Counted from the first letter of the stretch, positions 18,044 to 27,675 are shown. The stretch is 64,000 nt of DNA from Pedobacter hiemivivus (GCF_004331685.1 NZ_SJSM01000004.1:414995-478994), one strand, 5' to 3'. Translations and numbers: made by a program. Notes: generated from the letters alone by a model not told the origin.

Positions 18044-18955
18044 TTATATTTTAAAACCAAGTTTATCACTGTTTTTTGAATTTGTAAAATTCCACAATAC
18101 ACCTTTAAAAACCCATTTAATCAAATCTGATCGGCCTTTCAAAAGGTAAACTATAATCTGTTTGGGACATGCGATTAATGAATAATAAACACTAAAAAGA
18201 AAAGTATTTAAACCGCCAGTATTTCTTCTGATGAATAATATCCTATTCCTAGTCATAAAGTATGTTTTTAGGCTACTTTCTTTGCCAACACTTATAGACT
18301 CCTTATGATATACTCTTGTTTTTCCTGTGAACCAAATCTTTTTGCCCGCTTTTTTAAATTTCTCGCACCAATCCAACTCTTCATAATATAGAAAGAATTG
18401 TTCGGCCATTAACCCCACACTTTCCAGGTCAGCTTTCCGGCACATCATCGCAGCTCCATGGCAGTAGCCAGTTTCTCGACTGTCAGAGTTGTACTGGCCT
18501 TCGTCTCTTTCCATGCTTCCTATCCCTTTATTTCGGCATGTTAAGTAATTCATTTCTGTAAAACCTGCGTACTGTATAATATTAGGCTGCTCGTAATATA
18601 GAAGTAAAGGAGATATAATACCGATCTCTGGATATTGTTTAAATTCTGTAATTAATGTTTCAAGCAGCCCCTTAACAATCTCAGTATCATTATTGAGAAA
18701 TAAAATATAATCACCTTTAGCTATTTTAACGCCTAAATTATTTCCACCTGCAAATCCTAAATTAACTGCTGACTTAATATAGATAAGATCCGGATAAACC
18801 TCTTTATAGGCATTTTCATGATCCTCTCTACTCCCATTATCCACCAGGATCACCTCAACATTATCAAGCTCAGTGTTGACTTTTACAGATTTAAGAAAAT
18901 CAATTGTTACCTGCGGCTGATTAAAATTTACAGTGATTATCGAAGTGGTTTTCAT
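18044..18955 (-). CDS. Glycosyltransferase family 2, rhamnosyltransferase-like (303 aa)
   Basis: Soluble or peripheral GT2 with IITVNFNQPQ at the N-terminus, VDNGS, the FLNNDTE metal motif (about residues 93-99) and ELDWCEKFKKAGKKIWF, which together look like WbbL-type rhamnosyltransferases. A short hydrophobic stretch near residue 255 may associate it with the membrane. It is the first gene of a two-gene minus-strand unit with the GT2 7 bases downstream. The sugar specificity is only suggested by similarity. Confidence 0.82.
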   Translation of the reverse strand: MKTTSIITVNFNQPQVTIDFLKSVKVNTELDNVEVILVDNGSREDHENAYKEVYPDLIYIKSAVNLGFAGGNNLGVKIAKGDYILFLNNDTEIVKGLLETLITEFKQYPEIGIISPLLLYYEQPNIIQYAGFTEMNYLTCRNKGIGSMERDEGQYNSDSRETGYCHGAAMMCRKADLESVGLMAEQFFLYYEELDWCEKFKKAGKKIWFTGKTRVYHKESISVGKESSLKTYFMTRNRILFIRRNTGGLNTFLFSVYYSLIACPKQIIVYLLKGRSDLIKWVFKGVLWNFTNSKNSDKLGFKI

Positions 18956-19242
18956 ATTGTAGTAAAAGTAATTCTTTTAGCTGTAAAACAGTAAGCTATT
19001 TGAAGATACAATACAGATCATTTCGTATTTTGATAGCGCTTGCCCCTAATGCTCGATATGAATTTAGGGCTTTAAACGAATATTTACATAAAAAACTATA
19101 AAAAACTTTACTAATAAATTACTTTCACAAAGTAAATCACAAACATATGCAAATGGGATAATATTTGAACTAAAAGTTACAAGTAACTAATATATTACCA
19201 ATTTCATAAATATTATTATTCCTGTTATTATGATTTAATTCC

Positions 19243-19250
19243 TACTTTTG
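19243..19250 (+). promoter_or_regulatory. -7 element TACTTTTG ahead of the GT14/amino-sugar genes
   Basis: Exact TAnnTTTG match 48 bases before the ATG at 19298, in the 342-base gap between divergent glycosyltransferase genes. The gap otherwise holds AT-rich sequence and no second clear signal. It should drive 19298-22428. Confidence 0.55.
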
Positions 19251-19297
19251 CGCAACGGGCTACAATCTCCTACCTAATAGATCTTTAATTAATAACC

Positions 19298-20170
19298 ATG
19301 CGCATTGCTCATCTTATTTTAACTTATACAAATCCGTTCCAAACTGAAAGGATGATCAGAAATATGATGCATGAAGATTTCGACTTTTACATTCATGTTG
19401 ACAAGAAGTTTGATATTAATCCCCACCTGTTCTTAAAGACCTTACCCAATGTTTATTTCATTAATAACAGAGTAGATGTTAAATGGGCTGGATTTAATAC
19501 CGTTATAGCAACCTTTGCATCCATTAAAGAAATTCTTGCTACGGAAACAAAATATGATTTCATTAACCTATTAAGTGGTCAGGACTACCCTCTTAAACCA
19601 GCTGCTCAGTTAGCAACTTTTTTTGAACAAAATAAAGGTAAAGAGTTTATTAGTTTTAAGGATATAAAGAATGACTGGAAAGAAGGATTGATCCGAATGG
19701 AGCGCTACTTCCTCTCAAATTATAATTTTAAAGGAAAATTTACCTTAGAAAAAATTATCAATTTTGTAATGCCGCCAAAAAAAATACCTTACAATATGCA
19801 TCCTTATGGTAAATCTATGTTCTGGATGCTTAGTCCAGAGGCTGCAATGTACGTTGTTGAAAAAGTTGAGAATGACAAAAAATTAATGCAATTCTTCTCT
19901 TTTTGTTGGGGAAGTGACGAATTCGTATTTCAAACTGTGTTAATGAACTCAAGTTATAAAGATAAGGTCATTAACGAAAATTACCGCTTTATAGATTGGT
20001 CGTTAGGTGGTGCGAATCCAAAAATTTTAGATGAAAATGACTTTAAACCAATTCAAGAATCTAATATGTTATTTGCCAGAAAAATGGACATGGTTAAAAG
20101 TTCAAAACTAATGAATCTAATAGACAGTAATCTTTTAACGCTCTTTGGTGTATTGACATGGCACATATAA
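19298..20170 (+). CDS. GT14-type (core-2/I-branching-like) glycosyltransferase (290 aa)
   Basis: Resembles bacterial beta-1,6-N-acetylglucosaminyltransferase-like enzymes of GT14. It begins RIAHLILTYTNP, has FDFYIHVDKK and the FINLLSGQDYPL motif near residue 92, and CWGSDEFVFQT near residue 205. There is no signal peptide. A paralogue sharing all these motifs lies at 34073-34930. The last 13 bases overlap the start of the downstream FdtA-like gene, implying translational coupling with amino-sugar biosynthesis; it may transfer that sugar. Confidence 0.85.
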   Translation: MRIAHLILTYTNPFQTERMIRNMMHEDFDFYIHVDKKFDINPHLFLKTLPNVYFINNRVDVKWAGFNTVIATFASIKEILATETKYDFINLLSGQDYPLKPAAQLATFFEQNKGKEFISFKDIKNDWKEGLIRMERYFLSNYNFKGKFTLEKIINFVMPPKKIPYNMHPYGKSMFWMLSPEAAMYVVEKVENDKKLMQFFSFCWGSDEFVFQTVLMNSSYKDKVINENYRFIDWSLGGANPKILDENDFKPIQESNMLFARKMDMVKSSKLMNLIDSNLLTLFGVLTWHI

Positions 20171-20532
20171 TTAACCTTACAACCTTTAAGGATACAAGAG
20201 GTATATTAACTGTATTAGATAAGGTTGTTGATTTTGAAATTAAACGCCTCTTTTACATTTACGCAGTTGATAATTCTGACCGTGGTGGCCACAGACACCA
20301 CAATACCTATCAGGCTGCCATATGTATTCAAGGTTCTTGCCAGATCACTAATAATAATGGTAAGAAAACAGAAGTATTTGATTTAGACTCCCCAGAAAAA
20401 TGTTTAATTTTAAAACCGGAGGATTGGCATATAATGCATGATTTTTCAACTGATGCTATTTTACTTGTACTAGCCTCTACTGCATTTGATCCAAAAGATT
20501 ACATCTATGAACCATACGATAATCCCATATGA
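20158..20532 (+). CDS. fdtA: dTDP-sugar 3,4-ketoisomerase, FdtA/QdtA-like cupin (124 aa)
   Basis: Single-domain cupin of the WxcM/FdtA group, which isomerises dTDP-4-keto-6-deoxyglucose to the 3-keto form. The active-site His cluster GGHRHHNTYQ (about residues 41-50) sits in the usual place and the length (124) is close to characterised enzymes. It overlaps the preceding GT14 gene by 13 bases and the following aminotransferase by 26, and this gene pair is the standard route to dTDP-Fuc3N or dTDP-Qui3N. Which epimer is formed cannot be told by eye. rmlA/rmlB are not in this window. Confidence 0.82.
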   Translation: MAHIINLTTFKDTRGILTVLDKVVDFEIKRLFYIYAVDNSDRGGHRHHNTYQAAICIQGSCQITNNNGKKTEVFDLDSPEKCLILKPEDWHIMHDFSTDAILLVLASTAFDPKDYIYEPYDNPI

Positions 20533-21604
20533 GAATTTAAAAACGCTCAATAAGCCTTTTGAAGATGAGCTAAAACAAAAGTTCTCGGATTTTTTGGATA
20601 AAGGCTGGTATATTCTGGGGGAAGAAGTTTCTTTATTTGAAAAGGAATTTGGCGACTTTCATAATGAAAAATATGTAGTAGGTGTTGCAAATGGATTGGA
20701 TGCACTTATACTTTCGCTAAAGTGTTGTAATTTTAAAACAGGGGATGAAGTTATTGTTCCATCTAACACTTACATAGCTACTATTCTGGCCATATTACAT
20801 TGCGGTTTAACACCTGTGTTTGTTGAGCCTGATATAGCCACTTACAACATTAATCCTGAAGAAATAAAGAAGGCGCTCACCAAGCGCACCGTAGCCATTA
20901 TGCTTGTTCATTTATATGGCCAATGTTGTGACATGGACGCTATTACTTCGATCGCTAAAGAGAATAACCTAAAATTAATAGAAGATTGTGCGCAAGCACA
21001 TGGTGCCACTTTTAAGGGACAGATTGCCGGTACATTTGGAGATTTTAGTGCTTTTAGCTTTTATCCCACTAAAAACTTAGGCGCATTAGGCGACGCAGGG
21101 GCAATCATCTGTAAATCTGAGGATGATTATAATACATTAAGGCAACTTAGAAACTACGGATCCGAGAAAAAGTACCACAATGGTATAGTGGGATACAATT
21201 CAAGATTAGATGAAATACAAGCTGCTTTCTTAAGAATAAAACTACCCCATCTACGAGAGATTAATGCGCATAAAAAAAAACTAGCTTCAATTTATCATTC
21301 AGGTTTAAGTAATGATTTTATAAAACCAGTAATCAATAGCGATTTTAAAAATGTATATCATATTTTTAATATAAGGCACCAGGAACGTGACAGACTTAAG
21401 GACTACTTGCTTGCCAACCATATTGGAACAGAAATACACTATCCGATTTCTCCGCATAGACAAAAAGCCTTAAAGGCTATGAATCATTTAAATTATCCGA
21501 TTTCTTCTGAGATTCATAGGACAACATTGAGCCTTCCTTGTTCCTTTGCACACCAAACGGATGATATACACAGAGTAGTTGACGTTCTAAATAAGTTTAA
21601 ATAA
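20507..21604 (+). CDS. DegT/DnrJ/EryC1/StrS sugar aminotransferase, FdtB-like (365 aa)
   Basis: PLP-dependent sugar aminotransferase expected to aminate the 3-keto sugar made by the preceding FdtA-like enzyme. The PLP lysine is in FYPTKNLGALGD, about residue 184. EDCAQAHGA (Asp contacting the pyridine N) and the N-terminal GVANGLDAL loop are also present. The length is typical. I set the start at ATG 20507; a TTG at 20486 would add seven residues. Both overlap the upstream gene. Confidence 0.88.
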   Translation: MNHTIIPYENLKTLNKPFEDELKQKFSDFLDKGWYILGEEVSLFEKEFGDFHNEKYVVGVANGLDALILSLKCCNFKTGDEVIVPSNTYIATILAILHCGLTPVFVEPDIATYNINPEEIKKALTKRTVAIMLVHLYGQCCDMDAITSIAKENNLKLIEDCAQAHGATFKGQIAGTFGDFSAFSFYPTKNLGALGDAGAIICKSEDDYNTLRQLRNYGSEKKYHNGIVGYNSRLDEIQAAFLRIKLPHLREINAHKKKLASIYHSGLSNDFIKPVINSDFKNVYHIFNIRHQERDRLKDYLLANHIGTEIHYPISPHRQKALKAMNHLNYPISSEIHRTTLSLPCSFAHQTDDIHRVVDVLNKFK

Positions 21605-21612
21605 CTAAATGT

Positions 21613-22428
21613 ATGCACTATCTGATAAAAGAGTTTATCCCTCCCATCCTAAATACCTTAAGATGGTATAGCTTTAAATATGGATGGAAAGGACGATACA
21701 AAACCTACGAAGATGCAAAAGAAAAGTGCAGTGGCTATGACGAAAATCATATCTTACAAAGGATAATTGAGACGACCAGTAAGGTAAAAAAAGGAGAAGC
21801 AGCTTACGAGCGTGATGGAATTATTTATGATGAGGTAAAAATCAATTTCCACTTGTTGAATGTGCTCCTTCTGGTTTCTTCCAGAAATGGAAATAAATTA
21901 ACTGTTATCGACTTCGGGGGATCATTAGGAACATCATACTATCAGAACATTGGTTATTTATCTCATTTAACCAGCCTAAACTGGTGTATTATTGAGCAAC
22001 CTAAATTTGTAGAAACCGGCAAACAATCATTTGAAAATGAACATGTTAAATTTTTCAATTCAATAGAAGAATGTTTATCTAAACACCCTAACCCGGATTT
22101 AGTATTGATATCCAGCGTACTGCAGTATATACCAGAACCTTATGATCTCCTAAAAAAAATTCAATCTTATAACATCCCGAATCTTATGCTTGATTTAGTT
22201 GGGTATAATGATAAAGCTGAAGATAGAATCACGGTTCAGCATGTACCTCCCATTTTTTATGGCATTGAGGCCTCTTACCCTTGTACATTTTTTAATCGAT
22301 CAAAATTAGAATCTCAGTTAAAAACCAACTATTCCAAAACATTTGATTTTATTTCAGAACAAGAAAGATACTACGTAGGACTCAAACCATTTAGATATGA
22401 GGGGTCATTTTGGCAGTTAAAGGCATAG
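21613..22428 (+). CDS. Class I methyltransferase, TIGR04325-like (271 aa)
   Basis: Putative SAM-dependent methyltransferase. The SAM-binding strand and loop is VIDFGGSLGTSY (about residues 98-109). A second acidic strand CIIEQP and the SSVLQYIPEPY motif follow, a combination I associate with the TIGR04325 family of polysaccharide-locus methyltransferases. The gene starts 8 bases after the aminotransferase, so it is likely to act on the same amino sugar (N- or O-methylation). That assignment is contextual. Confidence 0.75.
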   Translation: MHYLIKEFIPPILNTLRWYSFKYGWKGRYKTYEDAKEKCSGYDENHILQRIIETTSKVKKGEAAYERDGIIYDEVKINFHLLNVLLLVSSRNGNKLTVIDFGGSLGTSYYQNIGYLSHLTSLNWCIIEQPKFVETGKQSFENEHVKFFNSIEECLSKHPNPDLVLISSVLQYIPEPYDLLKKIQSYNIPNLMLDLVGYNDKAEDRITVQHVPPIFYGIEASYPCTFFNRSKLESQLKTNYSKTFDFISEQERYYVGLKPFRYEGSFWQLKA

Positions 22429-22491
22429 TGTTACTTTTACATGAATGCTAGGACAGCCTTTTCATAAATAAAAATATGAATTGATTTTTAT

Positions 22492-22499
22492 TAGCTTTG
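22492..22499 (+). promoter_or_regulatory. -7 element TAGCTTTG ahead of the ABC/cyclase/GT4/UbiA operon
   Basis: Exact TAnnTTTG match. It overlaps the TTG at 22497, so that codon cannot be the translation start if the promoter is real; this favours ATG 22557 for the ABC transporter, giving a leader of about 50 bases. Confidence 0.5.
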
Positions 22500-22556
22500 T
22501 TAATACCGAATAACATTCATCAATACTTTATCAAGTTCAAATTTTTTTCCCTTTTT

Positions 22557-24374
22557 ATGATTGAATCAATAACTCAGAAATTTAAGAATCTTAAGAGTAA
22601 TTTAAACATAAAAAGAACCCTTGTGTTAGTGTGGAAAGCAGCAAAGGGTTGGATGATCATTTCAATAACAATGATTGTAGTCGAAACATTTTTGTTTTTG
22701 GGTTCTATTTATGCGCTAAAAATCCTGATTGATAAAGTTGCTCACATCAATTCAATAGCTCAAAATTCAGAGGCATTAATAATAAAGCATGTTCTGATTG
22801 CTGCTGCTTTCTCTGTATTGTATGCTATTGCAAAAGCTTTTTCTGCTTATGTAACTGAAGTTCAAGCTACGAAGGTTGCAAACTATATGGATGAAAAAAT
22901 CCATCAAAAGGCCATAGAGATGGATCTTTCCCGCTACGAAAGTCCAGATTATTACGATATCCTAAAACGTGCGAAGGACGCTGGTTCAGATCGGCCAAAC
23001 CTCGTAATTACGACAATTATGGAAATCGCAAAAAACCTGCTTAACCTTTTTGCTGTAGCCTCCCTATTTATAACCATCAATTGGTTCTTACTTCCCCTTC
23101 TGGTTATTTTTGTACTTCCAACCCTTTTTGTACGTATATATTTTGCCAACAAGCAGAATATGTGGCGTTTAAAGCATACTGAACTTGAACGTAAATCTTC
23201 GTATTTAAGTAATCTTATTACTTCTGATGTCTCCGCTAAAGAAATAAGAAGTTTTAATCTAGGTTATTACTTTAAAAACCTATACCAAGTAATTAGAATC
23301 GAGGTTTTACATCAAAAACTGAAACTTACTTACAAGAGAACATTAAACGAAACTATCACTTCCTCGATTGCAACTATAGGCTTTTTCACCTGTATTGGCT
23401 ATATATCGGTAGGAACTGTCCGAGGTACAACCAGTGTTGGTGACATCGCCTTGTTTCTTATCATTTTTCCCCAATCATTCTCACTAATTCAAAACGTCTC
23501 TTCTGGAATATCAATTCTATATCACAATAATATATTCATTAATAGCATATTTGAACTATTTGATCTCAAGCCAAGCTTTACAAATACGGATGAATCGGTG
23601 CCTATACCTACAGATAAGGAACTTGACCTTGAACTTGAAGATGTTAGCTTTACTTACCCACATGCTAAAAAGCCTACACTAAGCAAAATCAATATTAAAA
23701 TCCCATCCGGAAAAATTATTGCTATAGTAGGCCTAAATGGAGCCGGGAAATCCACTTTAATAAAACTTTTGTGCAGATTATACGACCCTATATCAGGAAG
23801 TTTAAAATTAGGTAAAATTGACATCCGAAAATTTGAGATGGAAGCATATAGAAAGCAATTGAGTGCTGTTTTTCAGGACTTTTCTAAATATAATGTTTCT
23901 GCTGCCGATAATATTAGATTTGGAGATCTTGACAAAAAATACGAAGAAGAAAATATCATTGCCGCATCTAAAAACTCGGGGGCCCATCTTTTTATTGAAA
24001 AATTTCCTAAAGGCTATCAAACAATGATGGGTAGATTATTCGAAGACGGTCATGAAGTAAGCATCGGTCAATGGCAAAAATTAGCAATTGCCAGAGCATT
24101 ATATAGTGAATCTAGGTTTATCATACTTGATGAGGCAACCAGTGCTTTAGATGCTATTGCTGAAAAAGAATTGTTTGACGCTTTCAGAAAGCATATTGGA
24201 AGCCGGGCAGCCTTAATTATCAGTCACAGGCACTCTGCCGTTAAGCATGCAGATTATATCTATGTACTTTCTGGAGGCTCGATAGTACAGGAAGGTACTG
24301 ATGAACAATTGCTAGAAATGGATGGCGATTATGCCAAATTGTTTAATGAACATAAATCAAAGTCTAAGGTATGA
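22557..24374 (+). CDS. ABC exporter, fused membrane and ATPase domains (605 aa)
   Basis: Half-size type IV exporter. Residues about 1-330 contain roughly six membrane segments; residues about 355-605 form the ATPase. Walker A is GLNGAGKST, the signature is the unusual VSIGQWQK in place of LSGGQ, Walker B is FIILDEATSALD, and the switch His is in ISHRHS. This group exports peptides, lipids or glycolipids. It starts the unit 22557-27589 and overlaps the next gene by 4 bases (ATGA). No protease domain is present. The substrate may be the product of the coupled cyclase-like, GT4 and UbiA enzymes, or the NRPS product, which has no closer exporter. Confidence 0.88.
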   Translation: MIESITQKFKNLKSNLNIKRTLVLVWKAAKGWMIISITMIVVETFLFLGSIYALKILIDKVAHINSIAQNSEALIIKHVLIAAAFSVLYAIAKAFSAYVTEVQATKVANYMDEKIHQKAIEMDLSRYESPDYYDILKRAKDAGSDRPNLVITTIMEIAKNLLNLFAVASLFITINWFLLPLLVIFVLPTLFVRIYFANKQNMWRLKHTELERKSSYLSNLITSDVSAKEIRSFNLGYYFKNLYQVIRIEVLHQKLKLTYKRTLNETITSSIATIGFFTCIGYISVGTVRGTTSVGDIALFLIIFPQSFSLIQNVSSGISILYHNNIFINSIFELFDLKPSFTNTDESVPIPTDKELDLELEDVSFTYPHAKKPTLSKINIKIPSGKIIAIVGLNGAGKSTLIKLLCRLYDPISGSLKLGKIDIRKFEMEAYRKQLSAVFQDFSKYNVSAADNIRFGDLDKKYEEENIIAASKNSGAHLFIEKFPKGYQTMMGRLFEDGHEVSIGQWQKLAIARALYSESRFIILDEATSALDAIAEKELFDAFRKHIGSRAALIISHRHSAVKHADYIYVLSGGSIVQEGTDEQLLEMDGDYAKLFNEHKSKSKV

Positions 24375-25441
24375 CGAAGGGCAATATCGAAAACTCCGTT
24401 CTAAAAGGGATACGGTATCTTCAGGATCATCAGTATCCTAATGGCGAATTCTGTTGTTACATTGGACAGGATGATGAGATGAAAATGTGTATTACACAAA
24501 GCAATATCTTTCCTACTTCACTGATTTCCTACTCTATACTTCATTTAAGACACATCCCAGAAGCAAGTGAAATCCTTGATAAAGCCTGTGCTTTTCTGCA
24601 GTACCAGGCCATGCGTGGCGGTGTTTGGAATAACTTCACTATTTTAAATCCATTGTTTCGCATATGCCCACCAGATGTAGATAATACCGTTTGTGCGTCT
24701 TTGGTACTTCAAAAGTTAGATAAACATCATCATCCTAATAAAGAATTGGTTCTTGCGAACCGTAATGAAACAGGATTATTTTATACCTGGTTTACATTAA
24801 GGCCGAAGTTTAACCGGATGAAGAATTACTGGCTCCTTAGTCTGAGGGAATTTAAACATCCTATAGGAACTTTCCTTTTCTGGAAAAACACAGAAGCCAC
24901 AAGATATGATGTTGATGCTGCCGTAAATGCAAATATTTTATACTATTTGGGATTAAATGAGCAGACAGCACCTATTGTTGATTATATGTTGGATATCATT
25001 GCAAAGAAAAAAGAAAATGATTGCGATTCTTGGTATTGCAACCCATTTACCATTTATTATTTTTTCTCCAGAAATTATAAAGCTGGGATCCAGGAATTGG
25101 AACCTGCTGCAAAAGCAATAGTTGAGCGTATACTTGGGACATTAAAAGATGATCATTCAATTGGAGAAAGTATACTTGACACAGCTTTAGGTGTCATATC
25201 ACTGATCAATTGCGGATACCATTCTATATTACTAGAAAAGACTATTGAATATATCATTGATCAACAAAAACACTCGGGAGGTTGGCACAGATGGGCCGTT
25301 TATTACGGAGGGCCTAAAAAGCGATTGACTTATGGATCAGAAGAAATGACCACAGGTTTTTGCCTGGAGGCTTTAGCGCTTTATAATTTACAATTGCAAG
25401 AAGGAAATATTAACCATTCGGATTATTTAGAATTAACTTGA
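24371..25441 (+). CDS. Terpene-cyclase/prenyltransferase-like alpha-toroid protein with DVDNT motif (356 aa)
   Basis: Helical-repeat protein resembling squalene-hopene cyclase or prenyltransferase beta-subunit toroids. Repeat-like segments include GIRYLQDHQYPNGEF at the N-terminus, YIIDQQKHSGGWHRW near residue 305 and TTGFCLEALAL near the end. The motif DVDNT at 102-106 matches the class II cyclase DxDD(T) acid motif; Asp104 corresponds to the proton donor, while the last Asp is Asn. At 356 residues it is about the size of one cyclase beta domain. It is coupled by 4-base overlaps to the ABC exporter and the GT4. Activity is unproven; a non-catalytic toroid is the alternative. Confidence 0.65.
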   Translation: MTKGNIENSVLKGIRYLQDHQYPNGEFCCYIGQDDEMKMCITQSNIFPTSLISYSILHLRHIPEASEILDKACAFLQYQAMRGGVWNNFTILNPLFRICPPDVDNTVCASLVLQKLDKHHHPNKELVLANRNETGLFYTWFTLRPKFNRMKNYWLLSLREFKHPIGTFLFWKNTEATRYDVDAAVNANILYYLGLNEQTAPIVDYMLDIIAKKKENDCDSWYCNPFTIYYFFSRNYKAGIQELEPAAKAIVERILGTLKDDHSIGESILDTALGVISLINCGYHSILLEKTIEYIIDQQKHSGGWHRWAVYYGGPKKRLTYGSEEMTTGFCLEALALYNLQLQEGNINHSDYLELT

Positions 25442-26604
25442 AAAATACAGATCATAAAAAAATAGCACTAGTCACATTCTGCATCGATGATTGGGGTGGA
25501 AGTGAAGAACTTTGGGCCCTGGCTATTCCTTTTCTTAAGAATGGGACTTCGCTAACCTTATATAAAGCCCGTATAAACAGGTCTCATCCAGAGATCATCA
25601 AGCTGATTAATCAAAATATTGAGCTTATTGAATTGGATCCACAACTTTCCTTAAAAAAGAGAGTAATGCGCAAGGTAAGCCGTCTCATACAAAAAATTGG
25701 CTTAGAAGAGTACAGAGACAACCACAGCTTGTATAAATTTCATCATGAAATAAAAAATTCCATCCCTGAACTAGTTATCATTGCTCAAGGTATAAATTTT
25801 GATGGTCTATCTTACGCTTATCAATGTTATTTGCTAAAAATCCCCTATGTTATTATAGCCCAAAAAGCAGTTGATTTTTACTGGCCCTATCCTACTGATA
25901 GGGACTATATGAGAAAAACATTGGTAAATGCCAATAAATGCTATTTCGTATCACACCATAATAAACGCCTTACGGAAGAACAATTTGGTATCAGATTAGA
26001 AAATAGTGAGGTTGTCTTTAATCCAATCAAAACAAAACGTCAAATAATCCCCTTCCCACCAATTGATACCGGTTATCGACTGGCTTGTATTGCACGTCTA
26101 TTTATTATTGATAAGGGGCAAGATATTCTTTTACGGATACTGAATACAGAAAAATGGAGACAGCGACCAATCACAGTTTCATTTATAGGATCTGGTCATG
26201 ATGAACAAGCAATAAGAGACCTGGCAAACCTTTTAGACCTTCAAAATGTAGAATTTGTAGGCTTTAGTGACAATATTGAAGATTTATGGAAGAATTATCA
26301 TGCACTGATTTTACCTTCCAGAAGCGAAGGTCTTCCATTATCAATGATAGAGGCCATGTCCTTAGGTAGGACCGTTATTGTAAGTAATGCAGGTGGTAAT
26401 GCGGAAATCATTGACAATGGTATAAATGGCTTTATTGGGGATGCAACTGAAAAAGATTTTGAAAGTGCTATGGATAAGGCATGGGAAATGCGAGAAGAGT
26501 GGCCGGAAATAGGGAAAAAGGCTTATTTACATATTAAAAATCATTTACCTGCATCCCCGGAGACTGAGTTTGCGACTAGTATAAATAACTTATTAGATGG
26601 CTAA
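25438..26604 (+). CDS. Glycosyltransferase family 4 (388 aa)
   Basis: GT-B retaining transferase. The C-terminal half shows ACIARLFIIDKGQDILL, VEFVGFSDNIEDLW and the EGLPLSMIE nucleotide-sugar motif, followed by VSNAGGNAEII. The start is TTG 25438, overlapping the previous stop (TTGA). Its end overlaps the UbiA start by 8 bases. Tight coupling places it in the same pathway as the exporter, cyclase-like protein and UbiA enzyme. Sugar and acceptor are unknown. Confidence 0.87.
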   Translation: MKNTDHKKIALVTFCIDDWGGSEELWALAIPFLKNGTSLTLYKARINRSHPEIIKLINQNIELIELDPQLSLKKRVMRKVSRLIQKIGLEEYRDNHSLYKFHHEIKNSIPELVIIAQGINFDGLSYAYQCYLLKIPYVIIAQKAVDFYWPYPTDRDYMRKTLVNANKCYFVSHHNKRLTEEQFGIRLENSEVVFNPIKTKRQIIPFPPIDTGYRLACIARLFIIDKGQDILLRILNTEKWRQRPITVSFIGSGHDEQAIRDLANLLDLQNVEFVGFSDNIEDLWKNYHALILPSRSEGLPLSMIEAMSLGRTVIVSNAGGNAEIIDNGINGFIGDATEKDFESAMDKAWEMREEWPEIGKKAYLHIKNHLPASPETEFATSINNLLDG

Positions 26605-27589
26605 TAACCTGTCAATTATACGGTCTTCTGAATGGTGGGAATACAAACTTCCACCACTACTTGCTATTGGATATGCCACAGCAATCAAATCTGATGGCCA
26701 ATTTATAAAATCTATACCACATCTTTTATTTCTCTTATTTTCATTAATTATTGGCGCTGCTTACGTAAGTATCATCAATGATATAACGGATATTGATGAC
26801 GATGCAGCCAGTGGAAAATCCAATAGGATTGCCAGGGTTAACCCAAAAGTTAGATGGGTATTTCCAACATTATGTTTGTTAGCAGGAGGATTGTGCTGTT
26901 ATTATCTTTATCCTGATTGGTTATCTATCCTTTTATATACTATACCATGGATCTGTTTCAGCTTGTATTCTTTCCGGCCGATAAGATTGAAAAACAGAGG
27001 GTTATTGGGCGTTTTGGCCGATGCTAGTGGCTCACATATTTTCACAAGTCTACTGATGATCAGCAGCATTAGTTTCATAACAAACCAATCCGTTGACTGG
27101 TTGTGGTTTATAAGTACTGGAGTTTGGGCATTATGTTATGGGGTAAGAGGTATCCTATGGCATCAGTTTTATGATCGGAAAAATGATATCCAAGCCCAGC
27201 TAAATACCTTTGCAGTATATACTGATCCAAAACTGTTTAGAACTAGAGAAGTCGTCATTTTCACTATAGAGCTATTGGCAATGACCATCATGTTATTTTG
27301 TATACACTATCTCCTCCCAATCATAGCCTTATTTGTTTATCTGCTTGTGGCATTTAGCAGAACATATAAGCTAAACTATACCCCAGTTATCATTATAGCG
27401 CCAGAAAACCATCCCTACCACATATTGATGGCTGATTTTTATCAAGTGTATTTTCCACTATCCTTATTGTGCACCGCAGCCATAAATGAGCCATATGTTT
27501 TTATTATACTGATCATACATTTAGCCTTATTCCCTAAAAAAACAATCACATCTTTAAAAGATTTAAAGATTCTGCTTTCCATGAGGTAA
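26597..27589 (+). CDS. UbiA-family membrane prenyltransferase (330 aa)
   Basis: Integral membrane protein with about eight hydrophobic segments. The first Asp-rich motif is N61-D62-xx-D65-x-D67-D68-D69 and the second is YDRKNDIQ around residue 194, both needed for Mg/diphosphate binding, so the enzyme looks active. UbiA enzymes transfer a prenyl chain to an aromatic, sugar-phosphate or glycerol-phosphate acceptor; the acceptor is not evident. It overlaps the GT4 gene by 8 bases and ends the coupled unit. It is clearly different from the DPPR-synthase-like UbiA at 30538-31575. Confidence 0.82.
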   Translation: MANNLSIIRSSEWWEYKLPPLLAIGYATAIKSDGQFIKSIPHLLFLLFSLIIGAAYVSIINDITDIDDDAASGKSNRIARVNPKVRWVFPTLCLLAGGLCCYYLYPDWLSILLYTIPWICFSLYSFRPIRLKNRGLLGVLADASGSHIFTSLLMISSISFITNQSVDWLWFISTGVWALCYGVRGILWHQFYDRKNDIQAQLNTFAVYTDPKLFRTREVVIFTIELLAMTIMLFCIHYLLPIIALFVYLLVAFSRTYKLNYTPVIIIAPENHPYHILMADFYQVYFPLSLLCTAAINEPYVFIILIIHLALFPKKTITSLKDLKILLSMR

Positions 27590-27675
27590 TTTTATCTGTT
27601 TTTCCATTGCCGTAATAGCTGATATTCCTATCTTAGTAAGATAAATTGCTGCTCCCCCTCTTAACTAAGATATTA

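Noticed and set aside
22497..22556. TTG at 22497 as start of the ABC exporter
   Set aside because: It overlaps the -7 element TAGCTTTG (22492-22499); ATG 22557 is better placed.
24371..24374. RiPP precursor peptide near the ABC exporter
   Set aside because: The exporter has no peptidase domain and the neighbouring gaps (22428-22557, 27589-27676) contain no small Cys- or Gly-rich frame.
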